Origin: an uncultured Collinsella sp.
Lineage (GTDB): Bacteria > Actinomycetota > Coriobacteriia > Coriobacteriales > Coriobacteriaceae
Direction of reading: 5' to 3'
NCBI GenBank assembly: GCA_934654835.1
Contig: CAKUGY010000013.1
Span: 1 to 54,666 of the forward strand
DNA: 54,666 nt
Position numbers and translations under genes: made by a program. Below the pieces are notes generated by a model. The model was not told the DNA's origin. It ran no database searches and saw only the letters and a program-made list of their open reading frames with translations. This document shows positions 34,442-43,628 of this stretch, piece by piece. The number at the start of each line of letters is the position of its first letter. Position 1 is the first letter of the stretch.

Positions 34442-35158
34442 ATGGCAGACGCAGAGAGCAACCTCGTTCCCTCCGAAGCAGCCGACCAGGTCGAGGTCGA
34501 GGTCGAGACGCAGGCCGCAGCCGATGACGGCATTCTGTACCTCAACGAGTACCAGTACGAAAACGACCTCGTCACCGACTTCGCCCGCCTGGTCGCCTCA
34601 CCCAGGCGTCGCGGCTCCCTGTATGTCGCCGCGGCAATTGCCGCCCTGCTCGGTATTGGCATGCTGGTGGCCGGCGGCAACTGGATCAAGTTCGGCGTCG
34701 TCCTGATCGTATTCGGCGCCTTTTTGGCCTGGTGGAGCAAAAACCTGCACCACACGCTCGCCCGCGACTATATCGATGCCGTCGAGGCTGACGAGTCCAT
34801 GGGCGGCCGCTACCGCCGCGTCGCCGCCAACGAGGACGGCCTGATGGTATGGGGCAAGAGCGGCAAGTCGCAGTTCTTCCCGTTTGAGAAGCTCGACCAC
34901 GTGCTCGACGGTGAGCGCATCTTTGTGGCCATGTTCGCTGACCAGGGCGTGACGATTCCCAAGGACACCTTTGTGCGTGGCGATGCCGAGCAGTTTGGCC
35001 CCTTCCTGAAGGCGCGCATCAACAAAAAGCTCCGCATCGAGACCAAAAAGAAGAAGATGAAGGCCGAGAAGGCCGCCGCCGAGGCCAAGCAGGGCGACAA
35101 GCCCAAGGACGCCAAGGGCAAGCAGCGTAAGCAGAAGAAGAACAAGAAGAAGCGCTAA
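34442..35158 (+). CDS. two-helix membrane protein, YcxB-like
   Basis: 238 residues. An acidic N-terminus (about 1-55) contains ILYLNEYQYENDLVTDFARL. Two membrane helices follow (about 60-77 and 82-98). The cytoplasmic domain (about 105-195) has GGRYRRVAANEDGLMVWGKSGKSQFFPFEKLDHVLDGERIFVAMF, like the YcxB-type domain. The C-terminal 40 residues are nearly all Lys, Ala and Glu (KKKKMKAEKAAAEAKQ), a possible membrane or nucleic-acid contact. It is divergent from dnaX and ends before a palindrome at 35210. Role unknown. Confidence 0.75.
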   Translation: MADAESNLVPSEAADQVEVEVETQAAADDGILYLNEYQYENDLVTDFARLVASPRRRGSLYVAAAIAALLGIGMLVAGGNWIKFGVVLIVFGAFLAWWSKNLHHTLARDYIDAVEADESMGGRYRRVAANEDGLMVWGKSGKSQFFPFEKLDHVLDGERIFVAMFADQGVTIPKDTFVRGDAEQFGPFLKARINKKLRIETKKKKMKAEKAAAEAKQGDKPKDAKGKQRKQKKNKKKR

Positions 35159-35209
35159 GCCGAGCACGGACTTTCGGGCCCCGGGCGCATGCTTAGGCAA
35201 AACTTAGAT

Positions 35210-35267
35210 TGAAAGCGGAAACCGCATCCCGTTTTGGCACTCCAAAGCGGGATGCGGTTTCCTTTCA
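35210..35267. repeat. palindrome after the YcxB-like gene
   Basis: Arms at 35210-35237 and 35242-35267 match, apart from two extra bases on the left and one G-T type difference. The core is GGAAACCGCATCCCG. There is no T tract. It resembles GCATCCCGCT...AGCGGGATACG inside the element at 16036-16261, so it may be one of a dispersed family. Confidence 0.8.
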
Positions 35268-35363
35268 CCCGAGCGTGCTACACTAGCAGCATCTATGCCA
35301 CCGCGAACGGCTCGGCCCCGCACCTGCCGCTCGCAAACGAACTTCAAACGCACGAGGTTGGCC

Positions 35364-37217
35364 ATGCCGCTTTTCTCGCAACATACCGCCCGGTTCTCGC
35401 CGGACGTTCCCTTGGAGGGCACCAGCTCTCGCGAGCTGCTCAAGCGGTACCAGCCGCTCGAGACGCTTGCGACCGGCGGCTTTGGTTCCATCGAGATCTG
35501 CCGCGACACGCATCTGCGCCGCCGCGTGGCCATTAAGCGTATCCCCCTTATCAACGGCGCCGGCATGCCCGCCAGCGACATCATGGATGTACTGCGCGAG
35601 GCGCACACCGCCGCCATGCTTCAACATCCCAATATCGTGCAGGTTATCGACTTTACGCACGACACCGCCTATGCCTACCTGGTCATGGAGTATGTCGACG
35701 GCATGTCGCTTGCCGAGTTCCTGCATCGCGTGGACGGCCATTCGCTCACCTTTGACGAGGCCGCGGCCATTGCCGACGCCCTAGGCCAGGCGCTCACCTT
35801 CGCGCATAACAACGGTGTACTTCACCTGGACATAAAGCCCGCCAACGTGCTCATCGACCACTCGGGCAATGTAAAGCTCACCGACTTTGGCATGGCGCGG
35901 CTGTCGTCTGCCGGCGGCTTTGGCGGCTCGCGCGGCGGCACCATCGGCTACATGCCGCCCGAGCAGCTCGATATCGAGACCGGCACGGTCGACGAGCGCG
36001 CCGACGTCTTTGCCCTCGCCTGCGTCATCTACGAGGGCCTGTGCGGCAACGCCCCCTTTATGGCGGCCACGCCCGCCGACTCGCTCGACCGCATCATCGG
36101 CGGCGCCGCCTACCCCAGCGAGCTCATCCCGCACTTTCCCCCGGGGGCCGAGGCCGCGCTGATGAGCGCGCTCTCCCCCATGCCGCAAGACCGCCCCAAC
36201 AACATCGAGGCGTTTTGCGACCGCCTACTCTCCGGTCTGGGCAGCGTGCGCGAAGGCCGCCGCAGCCTGGAGCAAATGGTGGGCGAGCTCTCGAATGACG
36301 AGCACGCGGCCGACGATATGGAGTCGTTACCCTACGAGGACAACGCCATCGAGGTCGACCCCGCACTTGGCTGGGCGGGTACGCGCTGGAGCTGCGCACG
36401 CGATTACGCCATACGCGCCATCTCGGCGCTAACGTGTGCCACCTTTAGCTTTTTACTGATGCAGGCAGCGGGCGTCGCGGCACTTCCCGGTCTGGTCGTC
36501 GCAGCCATCGCTATTGGTGCGGCCGCCGGCCTGGCCCCGCAGATTGGCTCTGCCATCTCTGCCGTGGGCTTTTTGGTGCTCATGGCCAACGCCACCATGC
36601 AAGCGCAGGGCATCCTATCGATGCTGCCCGTCGCGGTAATCTTTGCCGCCGCCATGTCCGGCTGGTGGATTGCCTGGGGCCGCACCGAGGCCGCTGCGAG
36701 CACCGCGCTCACCTGCGCGCTCGCACTCGGTTGCCTGACCAGCGACACCTTCCTGGCAGCCGGGGTCGCCGCAGGCATCGCGGCCTTTTGGCTCGGTCCG
36801 ACAAGCGCCGCGGCAGCTACGGGCATGGGCGCACTCTTTGCCCGCCTGGCCACGGTCGCCCTCTCCACCGGAGGCGTGCTGGGGCTCGGCAACGTGGCCG
36901 CAGCGCTGGGAGACGCGCTCCTTCTCGCTGCGATTGCACTGGTCGCGGCAACGGCTGCGGTAACATCGCTGCTGCTTAACGCCCATGCCAAGCGCGCCGA
37001 GCAGGGGTCGAATCTCGCCGCAATCGCCGCGATTGCCGTCGCCGGCATCGGCTCGGCGGCGTCACTCTGTCTTGCACACCATATGGAAATTGCCAGCCTT
37101 GCGGGTGCGGTCGTCGCCAAGGCGGCGGTTGCGGGAACCCTATCCTCTATAATCGTTGGGATATGCCTTTATTTGCTCGGATACCAAAGAACCTATACGG
37201 AGAGTGATCTTTCGTGA
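35364..37217 (+). CDS. polytopic Ser/Thr protein kinase heading the fha-pstP-pknB cluster
   Basis: 617 residues. Kinase domain about 28-290: LATGGFGSIEICRD glycine loop, VAIKRI, GVLHLDIKPANVLID catalytic loop, LTDFGMARL, GTIGYMPPEQ. The Arg of HRD is Leu, so it is a non-RD type and activation-loop control may differ. A linker follows, then about eight hydrophobic helices (about 350-610) and a short cytoplasmic tail. There are no PASTA repeats. The start is 35364: GAGG lies six bases upstream and the longer frame from 35295 lacks a site. Its TGA overlaps the GTG of fhaA (GTGA), so translation is coupled. It may take the place of PknA in this gene cluster. Confidence 0.92.
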   Translation: MPLFSQHTARFSPDVPLEGTSSRELLKRYQPLETLATGGFGSIEICRDTHLRRRVAIKRIPLINGAGMPASDIMDVLREAHTAAMLQHPNIVQVIDFTHDTAYAYLVMEYVDGMSLAEFLHRVDGHSLTFDEAAAIADALGQALTFAHNNGVLHLDIKPANVLIDHSGNVKLTDFGMARLSSAGGFGGSRGGTIGYMPPEQLDIETGTVDERADVFALACVIYEGLCGNAPFMAATPADSLDRIIGGAAYPSELIPHFPPGAEAALMSALSPMPQDRPNNIEAFCDRLLSGLGSVREGRRSLEQMVGELSNDEHAADDMESLPYEDNAIEVDPALGWAGTRWSCARDYAIRAISALTCATFSFLLMQAAGVAALPGLVVAAIAIGAAAGLAPQIGSAISAVGFLVLMANATMQAQGILSMLPVAVIFAAAMSGWWIAWGRTEAAASTALTCALALGCLTSDTFLAAGVAAGIAAFWLGPTSAAAATGMGALFARLATVALSTGGVLGLGNVAAALGDALLLAAIALVAATAAVTSLLLNAHAKRAEQGSNLAAIAAIAVAGIGSAASLCLAHHMEIASLAGAVVAKAAVAGTLSSIIVGICLYLLGYQRTYTESDLS

Positions 37218-38224
37218 ACTTCCTGAACATCTTCGAGGACCACGTGGCCGGCATCTTCGGTGCCACCCGTGCCCCGTTCTCCTTTAAGAAGCTTGCCAAG
37301 CAGGCCGCTCGCGACATGGAGGATCAGACTCTGGTGATCAACGGCGTCAACACCGCGCCGGCACTCTATACCATCCTGATCGCCGCCGACGACGATCCCA
37401 TGCTCGCCCCGTTCTACCCCGAGCTTTCGCGCGAGGTCCGCGAGTTTGTGAAGGCGCAGGCCGAAAAGCGTCGCTACGTCTTTGTCGGCGAGCCCCTCGT
37501 TCGCTTTATGATCGACCCGCAGCTGCGCGCCGGCAAGTTCTCGGTCTTTGCCGAGAACGTCGATGCCCCCACGCTCGGCCGCCTGTATGAGGAAGAGCGC
37601 GCCTACCAAAATGGTCTGGGCCAGAACAACTCGGCCGCGAGCCGTGCCGCCAGCGCTCCGCGCGCCGGCCAGCAGCAGTTCGCCGCCCCGCAGCAGCGCC
37701 CCGCTGCCATGCCGCAGCAGCAGCCGGCACCCCGCGCCGCCGTTCCCGACCCGCTCGCCGCAGCCGATCCCTTTGCGCCCAACGTCCCCGATCCCGCCGC
37801 CGCACCCATTCCCGTGCCCCAGACCGTCTCGCGCGACGCGCTTGCCGGCATGGGCGGAGCAGCCGCAACCGGCGCCGCCGTGGGCCTTGGCGCCGCGGCC
37901 AGCATCGCCTCCAACATGGCAAGCCCCCGCGCCCCGCAGCGCCCGCTCGCCCAGCTTGTCGACGTCGTGAGCGGCGAGAGCCACAGCATCACCTCCGCGC
38001 AGGTGACCATCGGCCGCGAGCGCTCGGTTTCCGACATCGCCCTGCGCGACCCCAACGTGTCGCGCCGTCACGCCCAGCTCACCTTTACCGGCTCGGATTG
38101 GTCGATCGAGGACCTCAACTCCACCAACGGCACGCTCGTCAACAACCGCCGTATCACGCGCTGCCCGCTGCGCAACGGCGACCTGCTGACGTTTGGCCTG
38201 AGCACTTTCGAATTTAGGGGATAG
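37214..38224 (+). CDS. fhaA: FhaA-like DUF3662/FHA protein
   Basis: 336 residues, GTG start overlapping the kinase stop; GGAGAG lies nine bases upstream. The N-terminal DUF3662 domain (about 1-130) starts MNFLNIFEDHVAGIFGATRAPFSFKKLAKQAARDMED as in actinobacterial FhaA. A Pro/Ala/Gln-rich linker (about 135-250) follows. The FHA domain is C-terminal: VTIGRERSVSDIALRDPNVSRRHAQLTF and WSIEDLNSTNGTLVNN. In mycobacteria FhaA binds phosphorylated PknB and influences late peptidoglycan steps through the flippase-associated protein. A similar role is inferred here. It is separated from fhaB by six bases. Confidence 0.94.
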   Translation: MNFLNIFEDHVAGIFGATRAPFSFKKLAKQAARDMEDQTLVINGVNTAPALYTILIAADDDPMLAPFYPELSREVREFVKAQAEKRRYVFVGEPLVRFMIDPQLRAGKFSVFAENVDAPTLGRLYEEERAYQNGLGQNNSAASRAASAPRAGQQQFAAPQQRPAAMPQQQPAPRAAVPDPLAAADPFAPNVPDPAAAPIPVPQTVSRDALAGMGGAAATGAAVGLGAAASIASNMASPRAPQRPLAQLVDVVSGESHSITSAQVTIGRERSVSDIALRDPNVSRRHAQLTFTGSDWSIEDLNSTNGTLVNNRRITRCPLRNGDLLTFGLSTFEFRG

Positions 38225-38230
38225 TCGCTT

Positions 38231-38647
38231 ATGAACATCGATATCGTCCTGTTTGCAGGCCGCATCGTCCTGGTCGTCCTGCTCTATATCTTCCTGTTTG
38301 CCGTCATGAAGACCGGCGTGGGCCTCGTTCGCGGTCAGCGCCGCGACTCGGCCATCTGGACGATCGATGTGGACAAGGGCCCGCGCGGCATCCGTGGCAT
38401 CCACGTGGACATGCTCGGCCCCGTCATCGTCGGCCGCTCGCCGTCGTCGGACATCTGCATCAACGAACCGTTTGTCTCGGCCTCGCATGCGCGTTTTTCG
38501 CTGCAGGGCCCCGCACTTATTATCGAGGACCTCAACTCGCTTAACGGCACGCTCGTCAACGGCCGCCAGCTGGTGGAGCCCGCAACGCTGCGCGAGGGCG
38601 ACGAAGTCCAGATTGGCGACGTGGTCATGAAGGTGAACCGTCGATGA
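38231..38647 (+). CDS. fhaB: FhaB/FipA-like FHA protein with N-terminal membrane helix
   Basis: 138 residues. One membrane helix at about 5-27 (IVLFAGRIVLVVLLYIFLFAVMK) is followed by a cytoplasmic FHA domain: VIVGRSPSSDICINEPFVSASHARFSL and LIIEDLNSLNGTLVNGR. Length and topology match FhaB (FipA) of actinobacteria, which links kinase signalling to the division site. Its TGA overlaps the ATG of the phosphatase gene (ATGA). Confidence 0.93.
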   Translation: MNIDIVLFAGRIVLVVLLYIFLFAVMKTGVGLVRGQRRDSAIWTIDVDKGPRGIRGIHVDMLGPVIVGRSPSSDICINEPFVSASHARFSLQGPALIIEDLNSLNGTLVNGRQLVEPATLREGDEVQIGDVVMKVNRR

Positions 38648-40608
38648 TCGACGAGGAGAACAAGTCCGCAACCATGCCCGAGGCGCCGGCTGCCCCCGCG
38701 CCCGTGCCGGCTCATGCCGCCCCGGCGGGCCCTGCGCCCGTGGAGCCCGAGGACACCGTGTTCTCCCTGCCTCTTTCGCATGTAACACAAGAGTATCCGA
38801 CGCTCGTCGATGATGAGGGCACCGAGGACAACGCCGACAGCAGCAACGCCCCCATTGGCGCGCACGCTGCTGCCGAGCAGCCCGCGGCACCTGAGTCAAC
38901 GCCCGCGCCGGCTCACTTTGCCGAGCCCGTCGCCGAAGCGATCAACGAGAGTGCTGCCGTGTTTACGGCTCCCGAGCCCGCGGCACCGGTGTTCCCCATA
39001 GCTCCGGCGGCCGAGTCGGCACCCGAGCCCGAGCCCGCGCCTGCACCCGCATCCGCACCGGCACCCGTAGCGGCGCCCTCCCCCGAGAACGCACTGGCGC
39101 CCGAGACCATGCAGCCTGCGGCCGAGGACATGCCCGCCGCAACGACGGAGGATGTCTCCCAGCTCCACAGCACGCCCGCGCCCGCGCACTTCGCGGCCCC
39201 CGAGCCCACAACCGTCGCTCCGCAAGACGACGAGCCCGCCGACCGTACAGCCGAAGAGGCTGCCGCGCCCGCCGTCACCGACCCGGACGACGATGCCGCC
39301 ACCGTCTCGCCCGGCGATACAGCTGAGATTGACGTTGCCGCCGTGGAGGCCAAGCTCAAAGACCCTGGCTCGACCATGAGTTTTGAGCCGCTGACCGACG
39401 AGCGCATTGAGACCGACTCGACCTACGATGCCGGCACCACCACGCAGCTCATGTGGGGCGCCCGCTCCGATGTCGGCTGCGTGCGTCCGCATAACGAGGA
39501 CTCCTATCTGGTGCAGTCGCCGCTCTTTTGCGTGTGCGACGGCATGGGCGGACACGCCGCCGGCGAGGTGGCATCCTCCATCGCCGTCGAGACCATCGCC
39601 AAGACGGCGCCGCAGTCCGCGGACGCCGCGCGACTGGCCGCAGCCGTCGAGGCAGCCAACGCCGCCGTGATCGAGGCCGCGCTCAACGGCCTGGGCAAAC
39701 CCGGCATGGGTTGCACGGCAACCTGCGCCTACATCGAAAACGATACGCTCGCCATCGCCCACGTGGGCGACTCGCGCGCCTACCTGCTCCACGAGGGCAC
39801 GCTCATCCGCGTGACCCGCGACCACTCCTATGTGGAGGAGCTCGTGGACGCCGGCGAGATTACGGCCGACGAGGCCCGCGTCCACCCCAACCGCTCGGTC
39901 ATCACCCGTGCACTGGGCTCGGACCCTGCCATGTACGCCGATCACTTTACCCTGCATATCGAGGAAGGCGACCGCCTGATCCTGTGTTCGGACGGCCTTT
40001 CGAGCATGATCCCCGATAGCGATATCGAGAACATCGCCACGCAGTCCTCGACCGCGCAGATTTGCGTCGACAACCTTGTTGACGCGGCACTGGTCGCTGG
40101 CGGACACGACAACGTCACCGTGGTCGTCGTGGACCTGGTCGACGACGGCGTCATGCGCGAGGCGCAGCGCGTTCGCCGCCGCAACATCACCATTGCCGCC
40201 GTCCTGGGCATCGCTTTTGTGGTGGCGGCAGCCATCTGGGCCTACACGGGCGTCACCGGCTCGTACTACCTAGGCACCTACAAGAACACCGTCGCAGTCT
40301 ACCGGGGCATACCCGGCAATCCGCTCGGCCTTAAACTGCACTGGCTCGATAGCACGACCACCATTAAGCTGTCCGACCTGCCCGAAGACACGCAGAACCG
40401 CCTGAAGGCGGGTATCCCGCAAACGAGCGTCGACGATGCGCAGGACACCATCTCCAAGTACCGCCATCAGATCGACGAGGAGCAGACCCGTCAGGTGATC
40501 GACGCGCAAACGATCCGCGACAACACCGACCAGGGTTCGACCTCCGAATCTGAATCCGAGAAAACCGCCGAACAGTCCGCCGAGGCCGAAGCCTCCGATA
40601 AGAATTAG
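38644..40608 (+). CDS. pstP: PstP-type PP2C Ser/Thr phosphatase with a long N-terminal extension
   Basis: 654 residues. The first 255 or so are Pro/Ala/Glu-rich and low in complexity. The PP2C domain (about 262-500) follows: SDVGCVRPHNEDSY, VCDGMGGHAAGEVASS (about 298), GMGCTATCAYIENDTLAIAHVGDSRAYLL, DRLILCSDGLSSMI and GGHDNVTVVVVD (about 486), giving all metal-binding Asp. One membrane helix (about 512-535) and an outer domain of about 115 residues finish it. Usual PstP starts directly with the phosphatase domain, so the extension is odd. An ATG closer to the PP2C domain with a good ribosome site is not apparent. It should dephosphorylate PknB and its targets. Confidence 0.94.
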   Translation: MIDEENKSATMPEAPAAPAPVPAHAAPAGPAPVEPEDTVFSLPLSHVTQEYPTLVDDEGTEDNADSSNAPIGAHAAAEQPAAPESTPAPAHFAEPVAEAINESAAVFTAPEPAAPVFPIAPAAESAPEPEPAPAPASAPAPVAAPSPENALAPETMQPAAEDMPAATTEDVSQLHSTPAPAHFAAPEPTTVAPQDDEPADRTAEEAAAPAVTDPDDDAATVSPGDTAEIDVAAVEAKLKDPGSTMSFEPLTDERIETDSTYDAGTTTQLMWGARSDVGCVRPHNEDSYLVQSPLFCVCDGMGGHAAGEVASSIAVETIAKTAPQSADAARLAAAVEAANAAVIEAALNGLGKPGMGCTATCAYIENDTLAIAHVGDSRAYLLHEGTLIRVTRDHSYVEELVDAGEITADEARVHPNRSVITRALGSDPAMYADHFTLHIEEGDRLILCSDGLSSMIPDSDIENIATQSSTAQICVDNLVDAALVAGGHDNVTVVVVDLVDDGVMREAQRVRRRNITIAAVLGIAFVVAAAIWAYTGVTGSYYLGTYKNTVAVYRGIPGNPLGLKLHWLDSTTTIKLSDLPEDTQNRLKAGIPQTSVDDAQDTISKYRHQIDEEQTRQVIDAQTIRDNTDQGSTSESESEKTAEQSAEAEASDKN

Positions 40609-40625
40609 AAAGGGAGTGCCGCTTT

Positions 40626-43496
40626 ATGAGTCGCCGCAACACCGAAATGCTCTTGCTCATCGCCTCGGCGTTCCCCGTCATCCTGCTGTATGCGATGTAC
40701 GTGCTCACCGCGGGCGCCGCCATCTCGTTTGAGACGCTCGCCGTGCCGATCGGCCTCTTTGCCGCGTTTGCCGCGGCACATATCGCCGTGCGCATCCTGG
40801 CACCCGGCGCCGACCCGGCCATCTTGCCCATCGTCTTTGTGCTTTCGGGCATCGGTATCACGTTTGTGACGCGCCTGGCGCCCGCGCTTGCCATCTCGCA
40901 GCTCATCATTTTGTTTGTCTCGGTTGCCCTGATGGTAGGCACGCTCGCGCTGGTGAAAAACCTCGACGTGGTCATGCGCTACAAGTACACCTTTGGCATC
41001 ATCGGCATCATTTTGCTCATGCTGCCCATCTTTATCGGCACCACGATCTCGGGCTCCAAGCTGTGGATTCGCATCGCCGGCTTTACCATTCAGCCCGGCG
41101 AGTTCGCCAAGGTCTTTATCGTCCTGTTCCTGGCAGGCTATCTGGCCGAGAACCGCGAGCTGCTCTCCATCTCCAACCGCAAGATCTTGGGCCTCAAGAT
41201 CCCGCGCCTGCGCCTGCTGCTGCCGCTGTTCGCAGTCTGGGGCGTATGCCTGCTCGTCGTCGTCTTCGAACGCGACCTGGGCTCGGCCGTGCTGTTCTAC
41301 ACCATCTTCTTGCTGATGCTCTACGTTGCCACGGGACGCTTCTCGTACGTCGTTATCGGCCTTGCGCTCTTGGCCGTGGGGGCCGTGGGCGCCTACAAGT
41401 TCCTGTCGCACGTCCAGGTTCGTTTTCAAATCTGGGTCGACCCCTTTAAGGACGCTCAGGGCCAGGGCTACCAGATTGTCCAGTCCCTCTTCTCGCTGGC
41501 CGACGGCGGCCTTGTCGGTGTCGGCATTGGCAACGGCATGGCCAATAACATCCCCGTCGTCGAGTCCGACTTTATCTTCTCGGCCATCGGCGAGGAGATG
41601 GGTCTTCTGGGCGGCGGCGCCGTGCTCATCCTGTTTATGCTCTTTGCCGTGCGCGGCCTGACCACGGCCGCCCGCGCCAAGTCCGACCTTGCCGCCTTTA
41701 GCGCTACCGGCCTCACGGCCGCCATCAGCTTCCAGGCCTTCTTGATCGTTGGCGGCGTTACCCGCCTGATCCCGCTGACCGGCGTCACCCTGCCCTTTAT
41801 GAGTCAGGGCGGCTCCTCGCTGCTGGCGAGCTTTATCATCGTCGCGCTGTTGCTGCGCGCCGGTGACGAGGCAACCGGTCGCGAGGCCGAGCTCGCCGGC
41901 ACCGGCACCATGGCAGCCATCACCGACGACCAGGTCGCCTCGGCGGCGGCCTCGACCGGCACGCGCTTTGCCAACTCTTCTTCGTACACCAGCGGCAGCC
42001 ACTCTGCCGGCTCACGTATGCGCCGTCGCCTGCTCGACACGCCCGAATCCGGCGTGCTGGGCCGCGTGGCGCTCGCCAACCGCCTGACCCGCGCCGTGTT
42101 CGCCTTTACGGCACTGTTCGCCATCCTTATCGGCAATCTCACCTATGTCCAGGTCATCAAGGCCAAGGACTACCAGGACATGCCGACCAACAACCATACC
42201 ATCGCGCGCTCCAAGTACATCCAGCGCGGCTCCATCATCACGTCCGACGGCGTGACGCTGGCCGAGTCGCTGCAGCAGGAAGACGGCACCTACGCACGCT
42301 CCTACCCCAACGGCAATCTGGCGGCGCACGTCGTTGGCTACGTGAGCCAGCAGTACGGCACCGCGGGCGTCGAGAGCGTCATGAACGACACACTCACCGG
42401 CTCCAAGGATTACTCCAGCTGGAACAACGCCATCGCATCGCTCGCGGGCCAGAACCAGCCGGGCAACACCGCCAAGCTCACCATCGACTCGCGCATTCAG
42501 ACGGCTGCCGAACAGGCACTCAAGGGCTTTAAGGGCGCCGTGGTGGTCATGGATCCGCGAACCGGCGCGGTGCTCGCGTGCGCAAGCTCGCCCACCTACG
42601 ACAACACCAACATCGATGCCCTGCTGCAGTCGGGCGGCGGCGAGGACGGTTCCATGTATGACCGCGCCATGGACGCGCTCTACACTCCGGGCTCCACGTT
42701 TAAGGTCGTCACGCTTTCCGCGGCGCTCGAGACCGGCACCGCCAGTCTCACGAGCACCTACGAGGCACCCGGCTCCATGGACATCGGCAACGCGCCGGTC
42801 ACCAACTACGCCAACGAGAGCTACGGCACCATCAGCCTGCAGCAGGCCTTTGCCGTGTCGTCCAACGTCGTCTTTGGCCAGGTGGCCAACGAGATTGGCG
42901 CCAGCTCGCTCGTCCAGTTCGCCAACGCCTTTGGCTATGGACAGAAGCTCGGCCAGGATTTGACCACCACGGCCTCCATCATGGCCGACCCCTCGCTCAT
43001 GACCGAGTGGGAGACCGCCTGGGCGGGCGCCGGCCAGCCCGTCGGCATGGACCACACGCCCGGCCCGCAGACCACCGTCATGCAGAATTGCGTGATCGCA
43101 GCGGCCATTGCCAACAGCGGTGTGGTCATGGACCCGTTCTTCGTGGCCCAGGTACTCGCCCCCGACGGAACCGTGGTCAAGACCACGCAGTCCCGCTCGC
43201 TTGGCCAGGCCGTCAGCGCCACCACGGCCGAGCAGGTCAAGCAGGCCATGCTCGCGGTCGTCCAGTCCGGCACCGGCACCGATGCCCAGATTCCGGGCGT
43301 TAAGGTCGCCGGCAAGACCGGTTCGGCCGAGACCGGCGGCACCAATGTCAACTCGATGTTCGTCGGCTTTGCACCTTACGATTCACCCACGGTCGCCATC
43401 TCGGTGGCCCTGGAGGATTACGACCAACATGACGTCAAGGCGGCCAAGATCGCCGGCATCGTCCTGACCGCGGCACTCGCAGCCCAAGGAGCGTGA
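40626..43496 (+). CDS. RodA/FtsW SEDS glycosyltransferase fused to a class B penicillin-binding protein
   Basis: 956 residues in one frame. Residues 1-416 are a complete SEDS polymerase of about ten helices, with GSKLWIRIAGFTIQPGEFAKV, RFQIWVDPFKDAQGQGYQIVQSLFSLADGGLVGVGIGNG (catalytic Asp region) and SDFIFSAIGEEMGLLGGG. A flexible linker (about 417-480) leads to one membrane helix (about 487-508), a short pedestal and the transpeptidase domain: PGSTFKVVT with Ser near 689, SSNVVF near 744 and AGKTGSAE near 897. In other actinobacteria these are adjacent rodA and pbpA genes. The reading frame is open through the junction, with no stop or slippage needed. AGAAAGGGAG precedes the ATG. It couples glycan polymerisation and cross-linking. 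Confidence 0.95.
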   Translation: MSRRNTEMLLLIASAFPVILLYAMYVLTAGAAISFETLAVPIGLFAAFAAAHIAVRILAPGADPAILPIVFVLSGIGITFVTRLAPALAISQLIILFVSVALMVGTLALVKNLDVVMRYKYTFGIIGIILLMLPIFIGTTISGSKLWIRIAGFTIQPGEFAKVFIVLFLAGYLAENRELLSISNRKILGLKIPRLRLLLPLFAVWGVCLLVVVFERDLGSAVLFYTIFLLMLYVATGRFSYVVIGLALLAVGAVGAYKFLSHVQVRFQIWVDPFKDAQGQGYQIVQSLFSLADGGLVGVGIGNGMANNIPVVESDFIFSAIGEEMGLLGGGAVLILFMLFAVRGLTTAARAKSDLAAFSATGLTAAISFQAFLIVGGVTRLIPLTGVTLPFMSQGGSSLLASFIIVALLLRAGDEATGREAELAGTGTMAAITDDQVASAAASTGTRFANSSSYTSGSHSAGSRMRRRLLDTPESGVLGRVALANRLTRAVFAFTALFAILIGNLTYVQVIKAKDYQDMPTNNHTIARSKYIQRGSIITSDGVTLAESLQQEDGTYARSYPNGNLAAHVVGYVSQQYGTAGVESVMNDTLTGSKDYSSWNNAIASLAGQNQPGNTAKLTIDSRIQTAAEQALKGFKGAVVVMDPRTGAVLACASSPTYDNTNIDALLQSGGGEDGSMYDRAMDALYTPGSTFKVVTLSAALETGTASLTSTYEAPGSMDIGNAPVTNYANESYGTISLQQAFAVSSNVVFGQVANEIGASSLVQFANAFGYGQKLGQDLTTTASIMADPSLMTEWETAWAGAGQPVGMDHTPGPQTTVMQNCVIAAAIANSGVVMDPFFVAQVLAPDGTVVKTTQSRSLGQAVSATTAEQVKQAMLAVVQSGTGTDAQIPGVKVAGKTGSAETGGTNVNSMFVGFAPYDSPTVAISVALEDYDQHDVKAAKIAGIVLTAALAAQGA

Positions 43497-43628
43497 TGCC
43501 CGTGATCGAAGCACGAGCATGTGGCGCGCCGCAGCCGATAAGCTAGCGGACATGCGCCACGCGGCCCCAGCGGCCACAGATTTGGTACTACACACATCGT
43601 TGAGCGAATAAGTTAGTTAGGAGCAGGA

